Source: Eucalyptus grandis (taxonomy: Eukaryota > Streptophyta > Magnoliopsida > Myrtales > Myrtaceae). Taken from it: 64,000 nucleotides of DNA. Shown here piece by piece: positions 23,021 to 35,345 of this stretch. Numbering within the stretch: position 1 is the first letter of the stretch; every line of letters begins with the position of its first letter. The translations under genes were made by a program, and so were the position numbers. The stretch spans positions 2,614,001 through 2,678,000 of the forward strand of contig NC_052617.1 of the NCBI RefSeq assembly GCF_016545825.1, given 5' to 3'. Under the pieces are notes generated by a model. It worked only from the letters and a program-made list of their open reading frames with translations. It ran no database searches and had not been told where the DNA came from.

Positions 23021-24988
23021 TGTGTCTATGTCAACTGCCTGCATTTCGATCACCTCTCTGCTTGTTCGGTGCTCTCTTACGTTGCATAGTGGCGTGGGAA
23101 TATGGTGGTTCTGATTAGAAGGCGAGGTGAGTTCAGATTTCAGAACTTGTAATGCTGGAAAAATGATCGTTCGTTCCTTATTTCATTTTTGTAGCCGCGA
23201 AGTCAGGTGATTTCAAGTGGATTGAGTTTAATGACAAATCCAAGCTCAATTAAACTCTTCCTTTAAGGAATCTAAAATCGTCTGCACATAAAGGAAGGAC
23301 TGAAATTTAGCGTCCACTCTTAAAATTTCATTAAACATGATATTAATTTATGATTTATTAAAGAACTCAACTCAAGGGCTCAGGATGTCACTAAGTTATG
23401 ATGGAATCAGTTTCGTCAATTTTCATTAACATCTATCTCTATCAACATGCACATCGTCTAGGTGATATACAAGCCATGTAATATTGTTCCAACAAGCCAC
23501 CTTTATCATTATTGATTTTGATATTCCTTGATTTCTAAAACTATAAGTATACAGATAACAACATAGCTGGCAATGGCTAGTGTTAAATTTTTATTACAGA
23601 ATTTCAGTTAAAAAAAAGCTAATGCTCTTCAAATTTTTAATGAACACATAATTTTGTTCACGATCATCGATTCATCTGATTTCTTTGTATTCAATTATTG
23701 TCACCCATATGGCAGTTGGTACTAACTCTTAACCATTAAGTGGGATTTGGAACTTTGCGAGCTCTCTTGATGTGACCCAAGTCTAATCATATCCCAAACC
23801 CAAAATTTGAAAAAAGAAGCGATTTTTTGAAGGATAAATATAAGATGAGATGTAGACCTTAGTTTGCTCCAAGCAAATCATCCACTCCCTAAACTAATTT
23901 ATTTAATGTGACAAGTTAAATTGGGGAGCTTTTGTTAGTTGTAATCCACTTAGAGAATAATAAAAAAAGGACAAATGCGGAGTTAGGTGATTGATGTTAA
24001 TTTCGGAGTAAAGTAATAAAAGTGGAGACAAGAGACATCAACGAGTTGGGAATGGGGCTGACTTTTTATCTAATTAGTCAATTCGGGAGTGGGGACCCCT
24101 TCCTCCCCCCTTCCTTCCTTCCTTTTTAGCTAGCGAATGAGATTGAACACGAGGTTCACGACACTGGCTCCTTTCCATTTGTTTACACGTTTTGATTTTT
24201 CCTTTTTGTACCGCATCATACATCGATTCCTCCCATCGAATTAGGTTATCCGGCATGTTAGTAGTGACCTGATTACGATCTGAAAAGCTGGTGTTAGTGA
24301 TGATGCTTCTTTGTTGCGAGTTCCTCTATATATGAATACATGTACAATCGAGAAGCTAGACTTAATCATGATTGGTAACAATGTCCGATATGTTTTTTTA
24401 TAGTAATTACAGCTGTCAAAATGAGTGCTACTTTTAAAAAGATATTTGACTGATGTTTCATAGTCATAGCGTCTCAATAGACCTTAGGAAATTGTTCCAT
24501 TCACTTGCACATCTAACCTCAAATCAGCGTATAGCAATGGCACGAGTACATATATACATATTATACACACACATACATATAGAGAAGGGGGGGGATAGGT
24601 GGTGCATGAAGGGTGGTGGTGGATGATGGGTCAAGCGTCGCGGCGAGAGGAGTGAGGTGCTGGAGGATGACGTTTTAAGGTAGAGAGATAGTATGGAGGA
24701 CGGTTGCACACCGGTGTTGGTGGATCACACTTGGGAAGGAAGAAGAAGACGAAAAAGGGAGAAGAACTTTAATAAATAAATAAATAAATAAAAAGACGAG
24801 AGAGAAAAATTCCAATGCAAGTGGGCCTCTTTAATGAGGATGTAAAGCATCTGAACCGTTCGATTAAGCACATTAGATGCCAATCCAGACAATAAATGAT
24901 ATTAGTAGTCACATCAAAAATTTCTTTTGGCCAACATAATGGAAGGAACCCATTAAATTCAAATAGAAAAGTTTAGAAAAAAAAATCT
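23021..24988. other. Intergenic, no gene recognised
   Basis: AT-rich. It has an (AAAT)n tract at about 24771-24793 and GGTGG-rich patches at 24590-24700. No coding evidence. Confidence 0.4.
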
Positions 24989-26060
24989 GTTGGGAGTGTG
25001 CGGTAGAAATCCAATAACATCACTTGAGGAGATTATCAAGAGATACACAAGCCTAAACTTGTCAACATGTTAGTTGAATCAACATTCACTCTAAAGTTTA
25101 AATCAATGAGTTATGATTCAAATGATTAGAAAGATACTTAATAAGTAAGGGCAAAGAGCTCAATTAAGATATAACACAATTCACACACATGCACGCATAT
25201 CAACAATCTCCCTCTCATGTGTGAAACAAGTGTAGATAATGAGATATTCACAAAACACTAACACAAATGGGGGTGGAGCACTAATCAACTATTAGTTCTA
25301 ATATAATTTGTTGGGAGTTGCAATAGAATCTAGATTCTATTACTTGGGGAGATTATCAAGAGTGCTAATGAGTTATGATCGTGTGAACTTCTTTTCTAAC
25401 ATGACTTATGTGTATACCTCAACAATCTCTCATTCATGTGTATCTCAACAATCTCCCATTCATGTATAAAACAATCGTTGAAATCTTTCTTGAGACTTTG
25501 AGATGTCCATCAAACATAGAAACAAATTGAGGGTGGAGTACTAACTAGCCATCGGTTGATTATGATATCGTTTGTTGGGAGTAAGCCACAAAAGTCTGAT
25601 ACCATCACTTGAGGAGATCGCCAAAGAGAGCCAATGAATTATGATAATGTTTCGATGTAAGACTTCTCTAACACAATTCAAAAATCTTTCTGGAGATATT
25701 CATAAAACATCGAAACGTATAGGGGTAGAGCATCAATCATCATTTCTTGAGATTCTTGAAATATTCACTAAACATCATAACAAATTGGGGCATTATTTTT
25801 GCTTATGATACCATTTGTTGGGAGTGCATGACAAAAAAACAATATCATAATTTGGGGAGATTGCTAATGAGTTATGATAATTTTTCAATGTGGACTTTTC
25901 TAACCCAAATAAAAAAATTTCTTGAAATTATTGAAATACTTAGCAACTTAGCAAACACCATAATAGACTTAGAGATAGAGCACTAATCAACCATTGGTTC
26001 TTGAGATATTCACAAAACACCGGAATAGATTAAGGATGGAGCACCAATCAACCTTCTTAT
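24989..26060 (-). repeat. Array of four LTR/primer-site junction units
   Basis: TGTTGGGAGT recurs at 24989, 25309, 25573 and 25816. Each is followed by CACTTGAGGAGAT(T)-like text, AATGA(G/A)TTATGAT and ACTTCTCTAAC. Each of the last three is preceded by GAGCACTAATCAACC-like and TGATACCATT-like text. On the minus strand the junction reads ACTCCCAACA, two bases, then TGGTATCA, that is an LTR end followed by a Met-tRNA primer site. Unit spacing is 320, 264 and 243 bp. No gag or pol is attached. Confidence 0.7.
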
Positions 26061-26899
26061 CTTATGCATCACAGATATAGCTACACCAAAAAAAAAAAAA
26101 AAAAAAATGAGATTATAATAATTTCTAGGGGTGGCCTACTATCCAAGGAAAAATTTGAGAAACTAATTAAATCGAGCAAAACCAATATTTTTTTTCAGTT
26201 TATTTATTTCATTTTAATTTGATGATGTACGATTTGGTCCTCGAAATTCTTTTTGGTACAAATCAAGTATTTTCCTTTTCGGTTTGTATAATCAAATTCT
26301 TCAAGCAATTTTTTGATTAATTATAATATCGTTGCATCATTAACGTGCTTCAGAATAGGTGTATGATATCAATGTAAGCAAACAACAATAAAAAGAACAT
26401 TAAAAAACAAAAGAAGAAGAAGAAGAGAGGGTGCCCTTCTTCACGATGAGAGGGAGAGAGAAATGGGGGATAAGGGCATTGTGCCCTCTACAATCACTTG
26501 CCTTAGTCACTTGGTCCTCATGAGAGAAGGGTGTTTAGTGCCATGAGATTAACACATGAGAACTCTACCAATAAAAATGAACAATTTTAAAAACTTTAAA
26601 GTAAAAATCAAAAGTGACACGTATCGCATAAATGATATGATTCCAATTGATCGTACTATATAAATCGGGGAAATGACACATGGAATGCTTCATCACGAGT
26701 GCACCCGATGGTCTAGAGGATCACGAAACCATTTCTCGAGGATCACAATGGCGGAGATACGTAATGGATGGGACCTCTAATTAGTGTAAAAAAAAGCCTT
26801 TGTTTCTTCTCTATTTTCTGGTAATTTTTGTGGAAATTGCTACTGATACGTCAATACCTGACCACTTAAACAAAGAAAAACACGGACATTTCATACGTC
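26061..26899. other. Intergenic, no gene recognised
   Basis: AT-rich with a poly-A run near 26089-26107. No exon chain is visible. Confidence 0.4.
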
Positions 26900-27700
26900 A
26901 AATGACTCGACAATCGCGATCTCAAGGACCGGCGCGATTGCGTGGAGCGTTTCTCGAGCGAGATTTCCAAAGGCCGCCGCGAAGGCACGGCCTCACACGA
27001 CAACGTCAGAGAGCGGGGGGGATCGCGTCGTACGTTAATGAAAGAAAAAACATGCAATCCCGTGGGGACCGTTGGTGGGGGTGGGTCCCGCATTCCCCTC
27101 TCGTCGCGAATCCCCATGAAGTAGGTAGGAGGCGAGGGCGAGGAGGAATTATTCTCTCGGGACTCGAGCGCGTGCGCAGCAGCCGCAGTGGGATATAGCT
27201 GGCATCCAGTTGGCGCCCTTTCAAACTTTCGGAAAAAGAGCCCGCTCTACCGTTACCGTCAGTTAGGCCCGTTAACAGGCCCCCGTTCCCCCGCGCCACG
27301 TCACCTGCCTAACGGACAAAAGGATTACCGGAAGAAGCGCCCGCCCCGGGGGGGTTGGTGGGCCCTCCCCAACCCCCACGCGCGCCCCCCACTGACCCCC
27401 CGCCCTACGTGGCCGAACCGTGCTTCGTGAGATTTGCTTTTTCGCCGACGTCGTGTCGTGTGTTTTCTGCCGACGTGTCGCGGTGGGTCCCGGCTCGGCT
27501 CCTTGTTTTTGGCGTTTTGCGCGACGTTTACGTGTGCGGTGGAGGACAACGGGGAGGTCCTCGGAGGCGTAATAATTCAGGGGAGAGAAGGTGGAGGAGG
27601 GGGGATGCCCGTTTGGATGGACAAAAAGCCGAAACAATCTTTTGTATGGAGAAGGTACGATGTCGCGCCTGATCCGGCGTTAAACTGAAAGCGATGAAGT
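26900..27700. promoter_or_regulatory. GC-rich island, possibly a promoter of an unrecognised gene
   Basis: About 800 bp with many CpG in an otherwise AT-rich area. It contains GCGCCACGTCACC near 27293 (a CACGTC G-box-like core) and CGACGTCGTGTCG near 27446. Several overlapping ORFs on both strands are typical of GC-rich DNA and none has a recognised domain. It could be the promoter and first exon of a gene I did not recognise. Confidence 0.3.
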
Positions 27701-30700
27701 TGATTGACTCCTTTTCTTTTTCTGGTCGGAGAGATAAAAGTTTAGTTGCGCAGTATGTTTTGATCAAATCAGTGAACACGTTGATTTGCAATTTAGCTTT
27801 AAATGTCCGCAGATGGTTTTTTTTGTAAAAATGGAACCAAGTGGGAATCGCATTTGAAGTACTAACATGTGACAAAATACACATGTAACGGTTGTTTCGA
27901 GTAGATCTTTAGAACTTTTCGTGGAGCGAGAGGGTGTCCTTGGGTGATTTGGATGAGGACCATCTTGATCCAACGATTTTGTCCATTGCTTAGCCTCGTG
28001 AGCAACGCATTAGGAGATCGGTGGCTGTACTTAACCTCATCCATCATGATTTGCAACGGTGAGGATCTTCTTTGACACTATCTAGGCCGTGATCGCGCAG
28101 TGGTGCGCATGCCGTGTGGGTGATTCAGATTACAATTATCAAGATGTTAGCGGCGATCGCAAACTAAAGAAGGAGAATGATGCGTACAATAGTTGATGAT
28201 CTGAAGATGCTAGGGTGATTGTATTCAAGAACGTCGGTCTGAGTTTTCTTCATTGTTGGTCTTCTCTTCTGTCATCAGACTTAGACCTAACCTAACCGTC
28301 TAAAGGTCATAAGTCAACGTGACCTAACGACACCCGTCAAGGACTTACTGTAATAACAAGCGTTCTTCATTATCAAACCACTTAAGAATCACGCCCATCG
28401 AGAACCAGTTTTCCATTTCCTGAGCGTGTGCAGCTTCAGTTGGCGGTGTGGAGCCGTTGCCCTAATTGCTGGGGCCACTGTAATACACCGCATCAGCGAT
28501 TATTTCCACCTCTTTCGTTGAGTGACGCACCGCTCGACGCCATCGATGGTTCGGTGCTTCGGTGCGGAAGCCCGCTGCGTGACGTCTGCCGCGTTCGAAT
28601 TATTCCAGGCTCAAAGAGGCTGACAACTGTATCACTCAAAACCCTACGCATTCTTGATGATGAAGTCTATAGAGGAGGCTATGAGGGTTTGGTCCGACGA
28701 GAGAAAAGTCCTGCACACAGCTTTTATTTCGGCAAACTGACGCAATGCATTATCTCTTTTCGTGTGCACTCTTGTCTCGCTCATCGCCGGCCTGGCTGGC
28801 CACCTTTAAGCAGAGACTTGCGCGATTAAACTGTGACAACTGACAATCGCATCTGATTGGATCGGTTCCTGCTTCCTCCGAATCACTTTGCACATGGTAC
28901 AGAAGGTGAAAGCTTGGTGAAGTTACGAGACCCCGTCAACATAGGACGGTAGCTCATGGTGGTCAAGCAATGCGACTAATCCATTTTGGTGTCACCGGAG
29001 CTTTCGCGGAGATTATATGAAGCTGCGACTGCGTTGACTTTGAAATGCTACAACTTGTATGTTCTGTGAAATGCAATTTGCTAAAAACTAATGTGAAGCT
29101 ACTAGCACCACAAAGGTGCCCGTTGAGGCGTTTGCCACGCATTGAAATATGTGAATAGACAATCCTTTTCTCAGCTGAAATTGTTTGTGTGAAAATTGTC
29201 CCAATCTATCACGTCTCTTGAAGCTCTTTTGTGTCAAAGCCATCTTCACATATCTACCAACAGTCTGCTTATACCATGCACTTTCGTGGGTATAGCTAGG
29301 AAATGATTATATATGATCTAGCTAGTGGTTAATTGAGTCGAAAATGGTAGGAAAAAAAAATCGGAACTGGCTTCTAAAGTTGCGACTATGATTAGAACCT
29401 GACTTTACTGTTTAGTGATCATTGTCAGTGAATAGTTATGCTAGTTTCCTTTGGCTTTTATGCGCATCTTATCTTTGAAGCTCTCAGTGATAACTAAACT
29501 ACAAAATGCTGTCCTTCATATCAATGGGGAATCATCTGTCAAATTTATTCATACCATTGTGTCCTCCTAAGTTGATCTCATTGAGAGTATCTTTGCTTTT
29601 AAACGTGAAATGTCAACTATCTTTTTGTTATGTCAATTGAGAGGCTCCTAACATTTTTCGTTATGTCAATACAAATTGGAATCCTCCAACAGCTCTTTGG
29701 GCCATCATCAGTTCTGAATAAGGCCAATTGATGTGTCAACCTATCATTAGTTTTGAATATGGTTCACTCGTTCAAAAAGCCACCGGTAGTCTAGCATCAC
29801 TTTATATTTTAATTTTGTAACCCAATCTTAAGACGCCTAACATTGCTTTGACTGAAGATTTGCCAATGAATCTAGGGTTATTTATGAACATGATAGAGGT
29901 TTGCCAGCACATTAGTCAAAGACAAAGGTGGTAGAATAACATGAAGACATGGTTGTTAGGTGGTTTATGCCTATAATATCGAGATTTGTAAATTATTGTT
30001 AGATAATGGATTATCATGTCTAGACTCTCGAAAAAGATAAGTGTTCATTGATAACTGTACAACAATAATATAAACAAAATCCATGACTATTTGTATGTAA
30101 CTTTTAATATTAGGAAGTTATTCGTGGACTCAAAAATCAATTCGATTCCCAGCTACAAATTTTTGGAGATGAGAATATCTAGTCCGATTCCCGATTCCCG
30201 ATTCTTGGGGAGGAATCGGACTGACCGAACCGAACAAGCGGAACCGGCCTAGAGTATATACATACAAATGTATTCAACAAGGGCAAAAAGCACAAATTCT
30301 TTGTGGGAGTAATCTCTTTTTCTACTCGTAACTCTCTTATAATTAGTAATTTGAGAAAGAAAATAAAACTTTTTTAAAACAAGATAACATCACTTTTTTC
30401 TCGGATAACCTAGGAATTGAACCAAGTGGACAAGGGTGGTTCCTAGTTCTATAGATGGGGAATTGATCTTGTCCCTAATTTGAGTATACTTCTTTTTCAA
30501 CACCATCCACTATGGCTACATAAGTTACAAAAATTTAGGCTTTGTTAATCTACCTATTAGTATGATTTCTTTTCTATGCTCAGGAGACTGTAAAGCACGA
30601 GACTTCGAAGGAAAGATCAGTTCATGTAAACACCAATCTCGCCATCGGATTGGGAAACAGGTGAAAGACTAGTGTGTGATCACAGCTTTCATGTCCAAGT

Positions 30701-33600
30701 CCGAGGCGTTTGGATCAGCTGCACGTCCGCGTTTTCTCTTCAATGACTGTAATGGATAAATGTAATTTCTAAGAAATAATAGAATGCAAATGAGGAAGGA
30801 AAATGTAACGTTCGCATATATATGAAAAGGTTTTTCAATACATTATATTCGGCATTCTTTCCTCCCGCCTGAATTGGCGTTTCCGTCTATTTCTTTTCCC
30901 TTTGTATCTCTAGTTTCTCCCTCCGTCGTTACAGTCTGATTTCATTCTCTTTCCATGATTCTGAACCAGTCAACGCTACGTGTTTCCGTTCTCCACAGAT
31001 TAGAATCGAACCTAGACCGTACCCTATAGTATTGTGTAGAGGCGGCTAGTTACTCGGAAACCCATTTGAATACGCTTCGTTATTCGAATCCTAATCCTAC
31101 AAGGAAGGGACGACTATTGGCGACGAGAAGGCGGAAACTGATTCGAAGGCCGAGTTGCTTTGCCAAAAGAACAAAGGAAGAACGATCGATCCAAGTCGAA
31201 ATGAGGAGCATCAAAGTACCTAAGGCAAAGAGAGAGATGGTTGATTTCTAACAGCCTCGCTCCTAGAATCTTTACTTTAACGTCTGAGCTCGAAACCCTA
31301 AGAAGAAATTCCCATGGCCCATAGGGCAACACGGCAACCGAAGCGCTGCTCCTCCCAACGCCTCCGCCTCGTCGAGCTGAACCAATGCGTCCTTCGCATT
31401 ACACGCACGATGACGTCGCCTTCCGCCATCTCGCGACTCTCTAGGGGTCCCTGCGCTCGCCCATGATGTCTTGCCGAACGCAAAAGCATGTGGGGACTTG
31501 GAATTGCGGAGAGGCATTTTCAAAGCGGACAGCTTTCAAACAATCCTTTTACTTACGCCGATCTAATTGCCCCCCTTTTCCTTTTCTCTCCCTCCTTGAT
31601 TTTCCCCTTCCATTTTTATAATCGGGGTGGTCTTCTGCGCGAGGAAACATCCTACTGCTTTCTCCAAACCCATGTGGGGAATCCACAGGCATCATCCCTA
31701 TTCCTCCCCCCTTCCTTTCGACGTACTTTAGTGCTAATGATTCGGTTTAAATTAATGTTTGAGGGGGGCGTTCCGTGGTGTGTTGCGTACCAAAAGATGC
31801 AGGCTTTTGCTTTACGGGGGAAAAGGCTGACAAAAAAAAGTCATGCAAAGGGCCATAAAATAAGAGCGATACCAGGCATTACCGGGAGAATCCGAAGCAT
31901 TGCAATTTGCTGCAAAAAGCCACGCAAGACCACCGGCGTGTTCCCCCATTGGGGCCGGTTTTTATTCTCGTTCATATGGTTTTTTTTTTTTTTTTTTGGC
32001 AAGTTCTTTCGAGGAAGCTGACTACGCAAAGGAATAAAAAAGAGGGAATGCCTAAAACCCAATTAGCGAATTAGGTGGGGGGTTTTTGACGTGAAACTAA
32101 AGGCCGAGGCATGCTTACAAGTTTGGATTTGGTAATTGCCATATGACTTGAATTCATCTCACATGAATCTCACACTTTCGACATGATCGTAAATAAAGTA
32201 AATTTTTGGTAAGGACAAGTGAAAACATCTCTCTAGTTAAGTGCGACTTAGAACCCTAATTTCTCTCATTGATTTTTTCCCTCGGAAAAGAGATATTTCA
32301 AAATGTTTTAGATATTCGGGGTGACAATCACACCACGAAAGCCATAAACCTATTCTCAAAAATGAAATTTGAAAGGTGAAATGAGTGTCGACGGGAAGAG
32401 AGAGGGGAGAGGGCAGCAGCCACGGGGGGAGTCACGTGAGGGCCAAATTACGAAACGTGCGAGTACGGGGAAAAGGGACAGAGTTAGGTGAGGGCGGCAC
32501 GTGAGGGTGGGTAATGACTTATGTTTATTGTATGGCTCAGATGGTGCCCTCCAGCCAGCTGTTTCCCGCGTAAATCGTGGACTCTCCTCGACCCTTTTGT
32601 CTGCTTTCCTCTCCTTTTTTTGGGGGAGTTGCTTTCGCTGCTTTTCTTCTTCTTTTTATTTTTATTTTCATGACTTCGGTGCTTGATTATTAACCCCACC
32701 TTTTCTCCCCCTCCCATTAATGACTTCTAATCTCAACCCGATTGATCGATCGATCTAGGGCCCGAAAGAAACATATCGAGTCGTGCTCGTTAGTGGTCGG
32801 TGATTGCACCGAGCAATTAAAGGGGGACATGTTTACTGGCACAGATCAGTTCCGTGGTCATTTGCCATTATAATTAGGCCCACGACTTGATCATCACCCC
32901 CGTTCCATGGCTCAACCTCAATTTCAGCATCTTATTTCGGGAGCGAATCACTGCCACAAAAGTGGGTGGATGATGATCCAGGAGAAAAGAGAGTCACTCT
33001 CGCAAAACCCCGAATTCCTTCAAGACGAGAGATTGAGAAAGGAAGAATTAAGGCTAGAATGTTGTGGGGGGTCTTGGTCACTACGACCGCAAGCCTGGAA
33101 TGTAGCTTGAGTGAGAATTGTATCTCAATGATTATGAATAGTTTCAAAGTAGTATCGCTATCTTTACGGTATCTTTTGTCAACTTGTTCTTTATAATACG
33201 ATTGATACATAATCAAGTAACAAATAAAATGAAATAAGAATCTTATTATGATTTTGTTGTGCAATTATAAGAAAAGTATGATTTGAGCATCAAAAATATT
33301 TCACGTATATAACATTAAATGATTATCTAAAAGAAAGAACAAGTAAAATAAAGATACACTCGAAAGCAATAACTGTATCTAACCTAGTGGAAGTGAATTG
33401 GACAAGAAGCTTAGAAGTAAAATTCGATTTTGCATGTAATGTTAAAGCAGGTCAACATGTAAAATTCTATACAATGCATTTTAACGAGATTAAAAAAGGA
33501 TAAAGCATTCCACGCTGGGAACAAGGACAAAGCACCAAGAAGATTCTTCGTTCAAGATTTTCTCTTGAATAACAAAACACATGTTTGACGAGATTATATA
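27701..33600. other. Intergenic, no gene recognised
   Basis: Mostly AT-rich. Local features are a Lys/Arg-rich 61-aa ORF at 31066-31251, a T-run at 31979-31997, and two near-copies of CACGTGAGGG (32432 and 32500). A run of small ORFs at 28428-28829 and 31300-32020 shows no domain. An organelle origin for 31030-31260 was considered and could not be shown. Confidence 0.4.
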
Positions 33601-34099
33601 GCTTAACGAATCGTGGGGAAGTAAAATATTTCCAAGCGAAGCGAAAAAAAAAAAAAAAAAAAAAAAGAAAGAAAGAAGGAATCAAACGAGGAAAGACTAA
33701 AAGGAAAGCCAAAAAATAACGGACGGAGGAGAGGAAAAGACCTCCCCAATTAATTCCCGTTTCGAAATTCGGATTGACAGGTAAGGCGGTTCGGATCGAG
33801 GCAACCGACACGTGGCGGTCCTCAGATGGCCGTTAGGGGGGGGTCTATAAGTCGATGACAGGCTGGACTGACACCCAGTGGCAGGAGTACCGATCGTCCT
33901 CCGATTCTGCTACCCCTTTTTTGTCGTGTTGTGAGCAACTTCCGTGCGTCCTTTTCTCCTTTTTCTTTTTTCCCCCCCTTCTTTTCTCAATTCGTATATA
34001 TTTTTTATAAAAAATGATAAAACCCATCTCTCACGCACACTCTAAATACTCCTCACTCAATCAGGAAAGAGAGAGAAAATATCGTCTCCAATCGATCCC

Positions 34100-34101
<2 letters not shown>

Positions 34102-34130
<29 letters not shown>
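34102..34130. repeat. (CT)n microsatellite
   Basis: About 14 CT units, about 1.2 kb upstream of the MYB start. Confidence 0.95.
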
Positions 34131-34266
34131 ACAAAATGGTGTACAGGCTGGCTCCGAGGCTCGGTCAAAGTGTCATCCATCCGTCATCCAACTTCCTTCG
34201 CCTTTTGTGATGGTTACGCGAACCGCAACCAAAACCCAAAAAACTCGTTGAATTTCGAAGGAAAAG

Positions 34267-34270
<4 letters not shown>

Positions 34271-34303
<33 letters not shown>
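34271..34303. repeat. (GA)n microsatellite
   Basis: About 16 GA units. It is the reverse complement of the CT tract 140 bp to the left, so the two could pair. Confidence 0.95.
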
Positions 34304-34305
<2 letters not shown>

Positions 34306-35064
34306 TACCCGAAAATCACGTTTCTTTTCCCATTCATTCATCCATCCCATCCCTATCCGCCCCCCTCCCCCTTTTAACCTCCTTATTAACTTCCAAAACG
34401 GTCGGTCCCCCGTCGTGCCAGTGCACCGGCTCGCCCAAACCGTAACGAGCACGGAAACAAATCTCGGAATCGAGGATCATAACGCGCACAATCGCAATCA
34501 TCTCGCATAGATTAGGAATTCAAAAGTCTTCGGACGGTGCGAGTCGAGGACTTGTCCACTGATCTGATCATTGTTCAGTAACATTGGTTCAATCAAAACT
34601 TAATTCAACCAGGCAAAGTATCTACAAATCGCATGTCGTGGGCATGAAGTTTGGAGTTTTCGGTGGGCGATTGAGATTATTTCCGATAGAAATTTTTTGG
34701 ATTGTTTTAGCAATATGGTAGAAATGTTTGAAATTTTGAATTTTAGAGGTTTGTATTATTTTGTCAAGGAAAAGGAGGATGGAGAGATAAAATGAGGGGC
34801 GAGGGGCAAAAGGGGGAGAATGAATGCTGGGCCTGACGACGTGTAAACATCGAGGACAGCAAAGTAAATGGAGCGACAATACGTGTAAGCCCGACGGGCG
34901 GAGAGCGCGACGCGTGTCCCGACGACAGCTGTACCGCTAAGTAACTGCCCCCTCCCCTGCCTGGAAGCATCCCACCCCCCAACGGCTCATCACCGGTCAC
35001 CGCAACCGGCTCCCCCCGGTCATCCCTATCCCCTCTCTTTCACACTCAAAACGCCCCGCCACGA

Positions 35065-35072
35065 TATAAATA
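35065..35072 (+). promoter_or_regulatory. TATA box of the MYB gene
   Basis: TATAAATA lies 274 bp before the MYB start codon and is followed about 30 bp later by a pyrimidine-rich stretch (CTCCTCTCGTTCTCTCTC), a likely transcription start. Confidence 0.7.
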
Positions 35073-35300
35073 CGGCCATCTCGCCCTACCTCCTCTCGTT
35101 CTCTCTCAATTCCCTGAGAGGTGAGGCGCTGCCTCCACCACCACCGCCGTCCCCACCGCCGCCGCCACCACCACCACCACCACCTTATACTGTACAAATA
35201 ATCCCTTGGCCTCGGCCGTTATAGCCTCTTACTCAAAAATCAGTTTTTACCCTTTTCTGTTGCGTAGTCGTAGTTTTGGGCCAGGGGTTCTATTCGGTAT

Positions 35301-35306
35301 ATGTAG
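35301..35306 (+). promoter_or_regulatory. Start-stop upstream ORF (ATGTAG)
   Basis: ATGTAG, an AUG immediately followed by a stop codon, lies 39 bases before the MYB ATG. It is the only ATG between the TATA box and the main start. In plants the related AUG-UAA element stalls ribosomes (known from boron transporter NIP5;1). Whether AUG-UAG acts here is not known. Confidence 0.6.
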
Positions 35307-35345
35307 AGAAGTCAGTGGGCGAAACCGAGCGTCGAGCGGTCGGCC

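Larger units (their letters stand above)
33600..35064 (+). promoter_or_regulatory. Upstream region of the MYB gene
   Basis: Holds an A-run at 33645-33665, ACACGTGGC (a G-box, ABRE-like core) near 33809, a (CT)n tract at 34102-34130 and a (GA)n tract at 34271-34303. GA/CT tracts are common in plant promoters and are bound by BPC proteins. A further gene between them is not supported. Confidence 0.5.

Noticed and set aside
24989..26060. CRISPR-like array
   Set aside because: Units are 240-320 bp, degenerate and carry LTR and tRNA-primer features. The DNA is plant nuclear.
28428..28829. 133-aa ORF as a gene
   Set aside because: No recognised domain, no conserved blocks, and it lies downstream of a GC-rich area that favours open frames.
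31030..31260. Organelle-derived insert (NUMT/NUPT)
   Set aside because: The style looked organellar, but no recognisable mitochondrial or plastid gene could be read. A BLAST against organelle genomes would decide.
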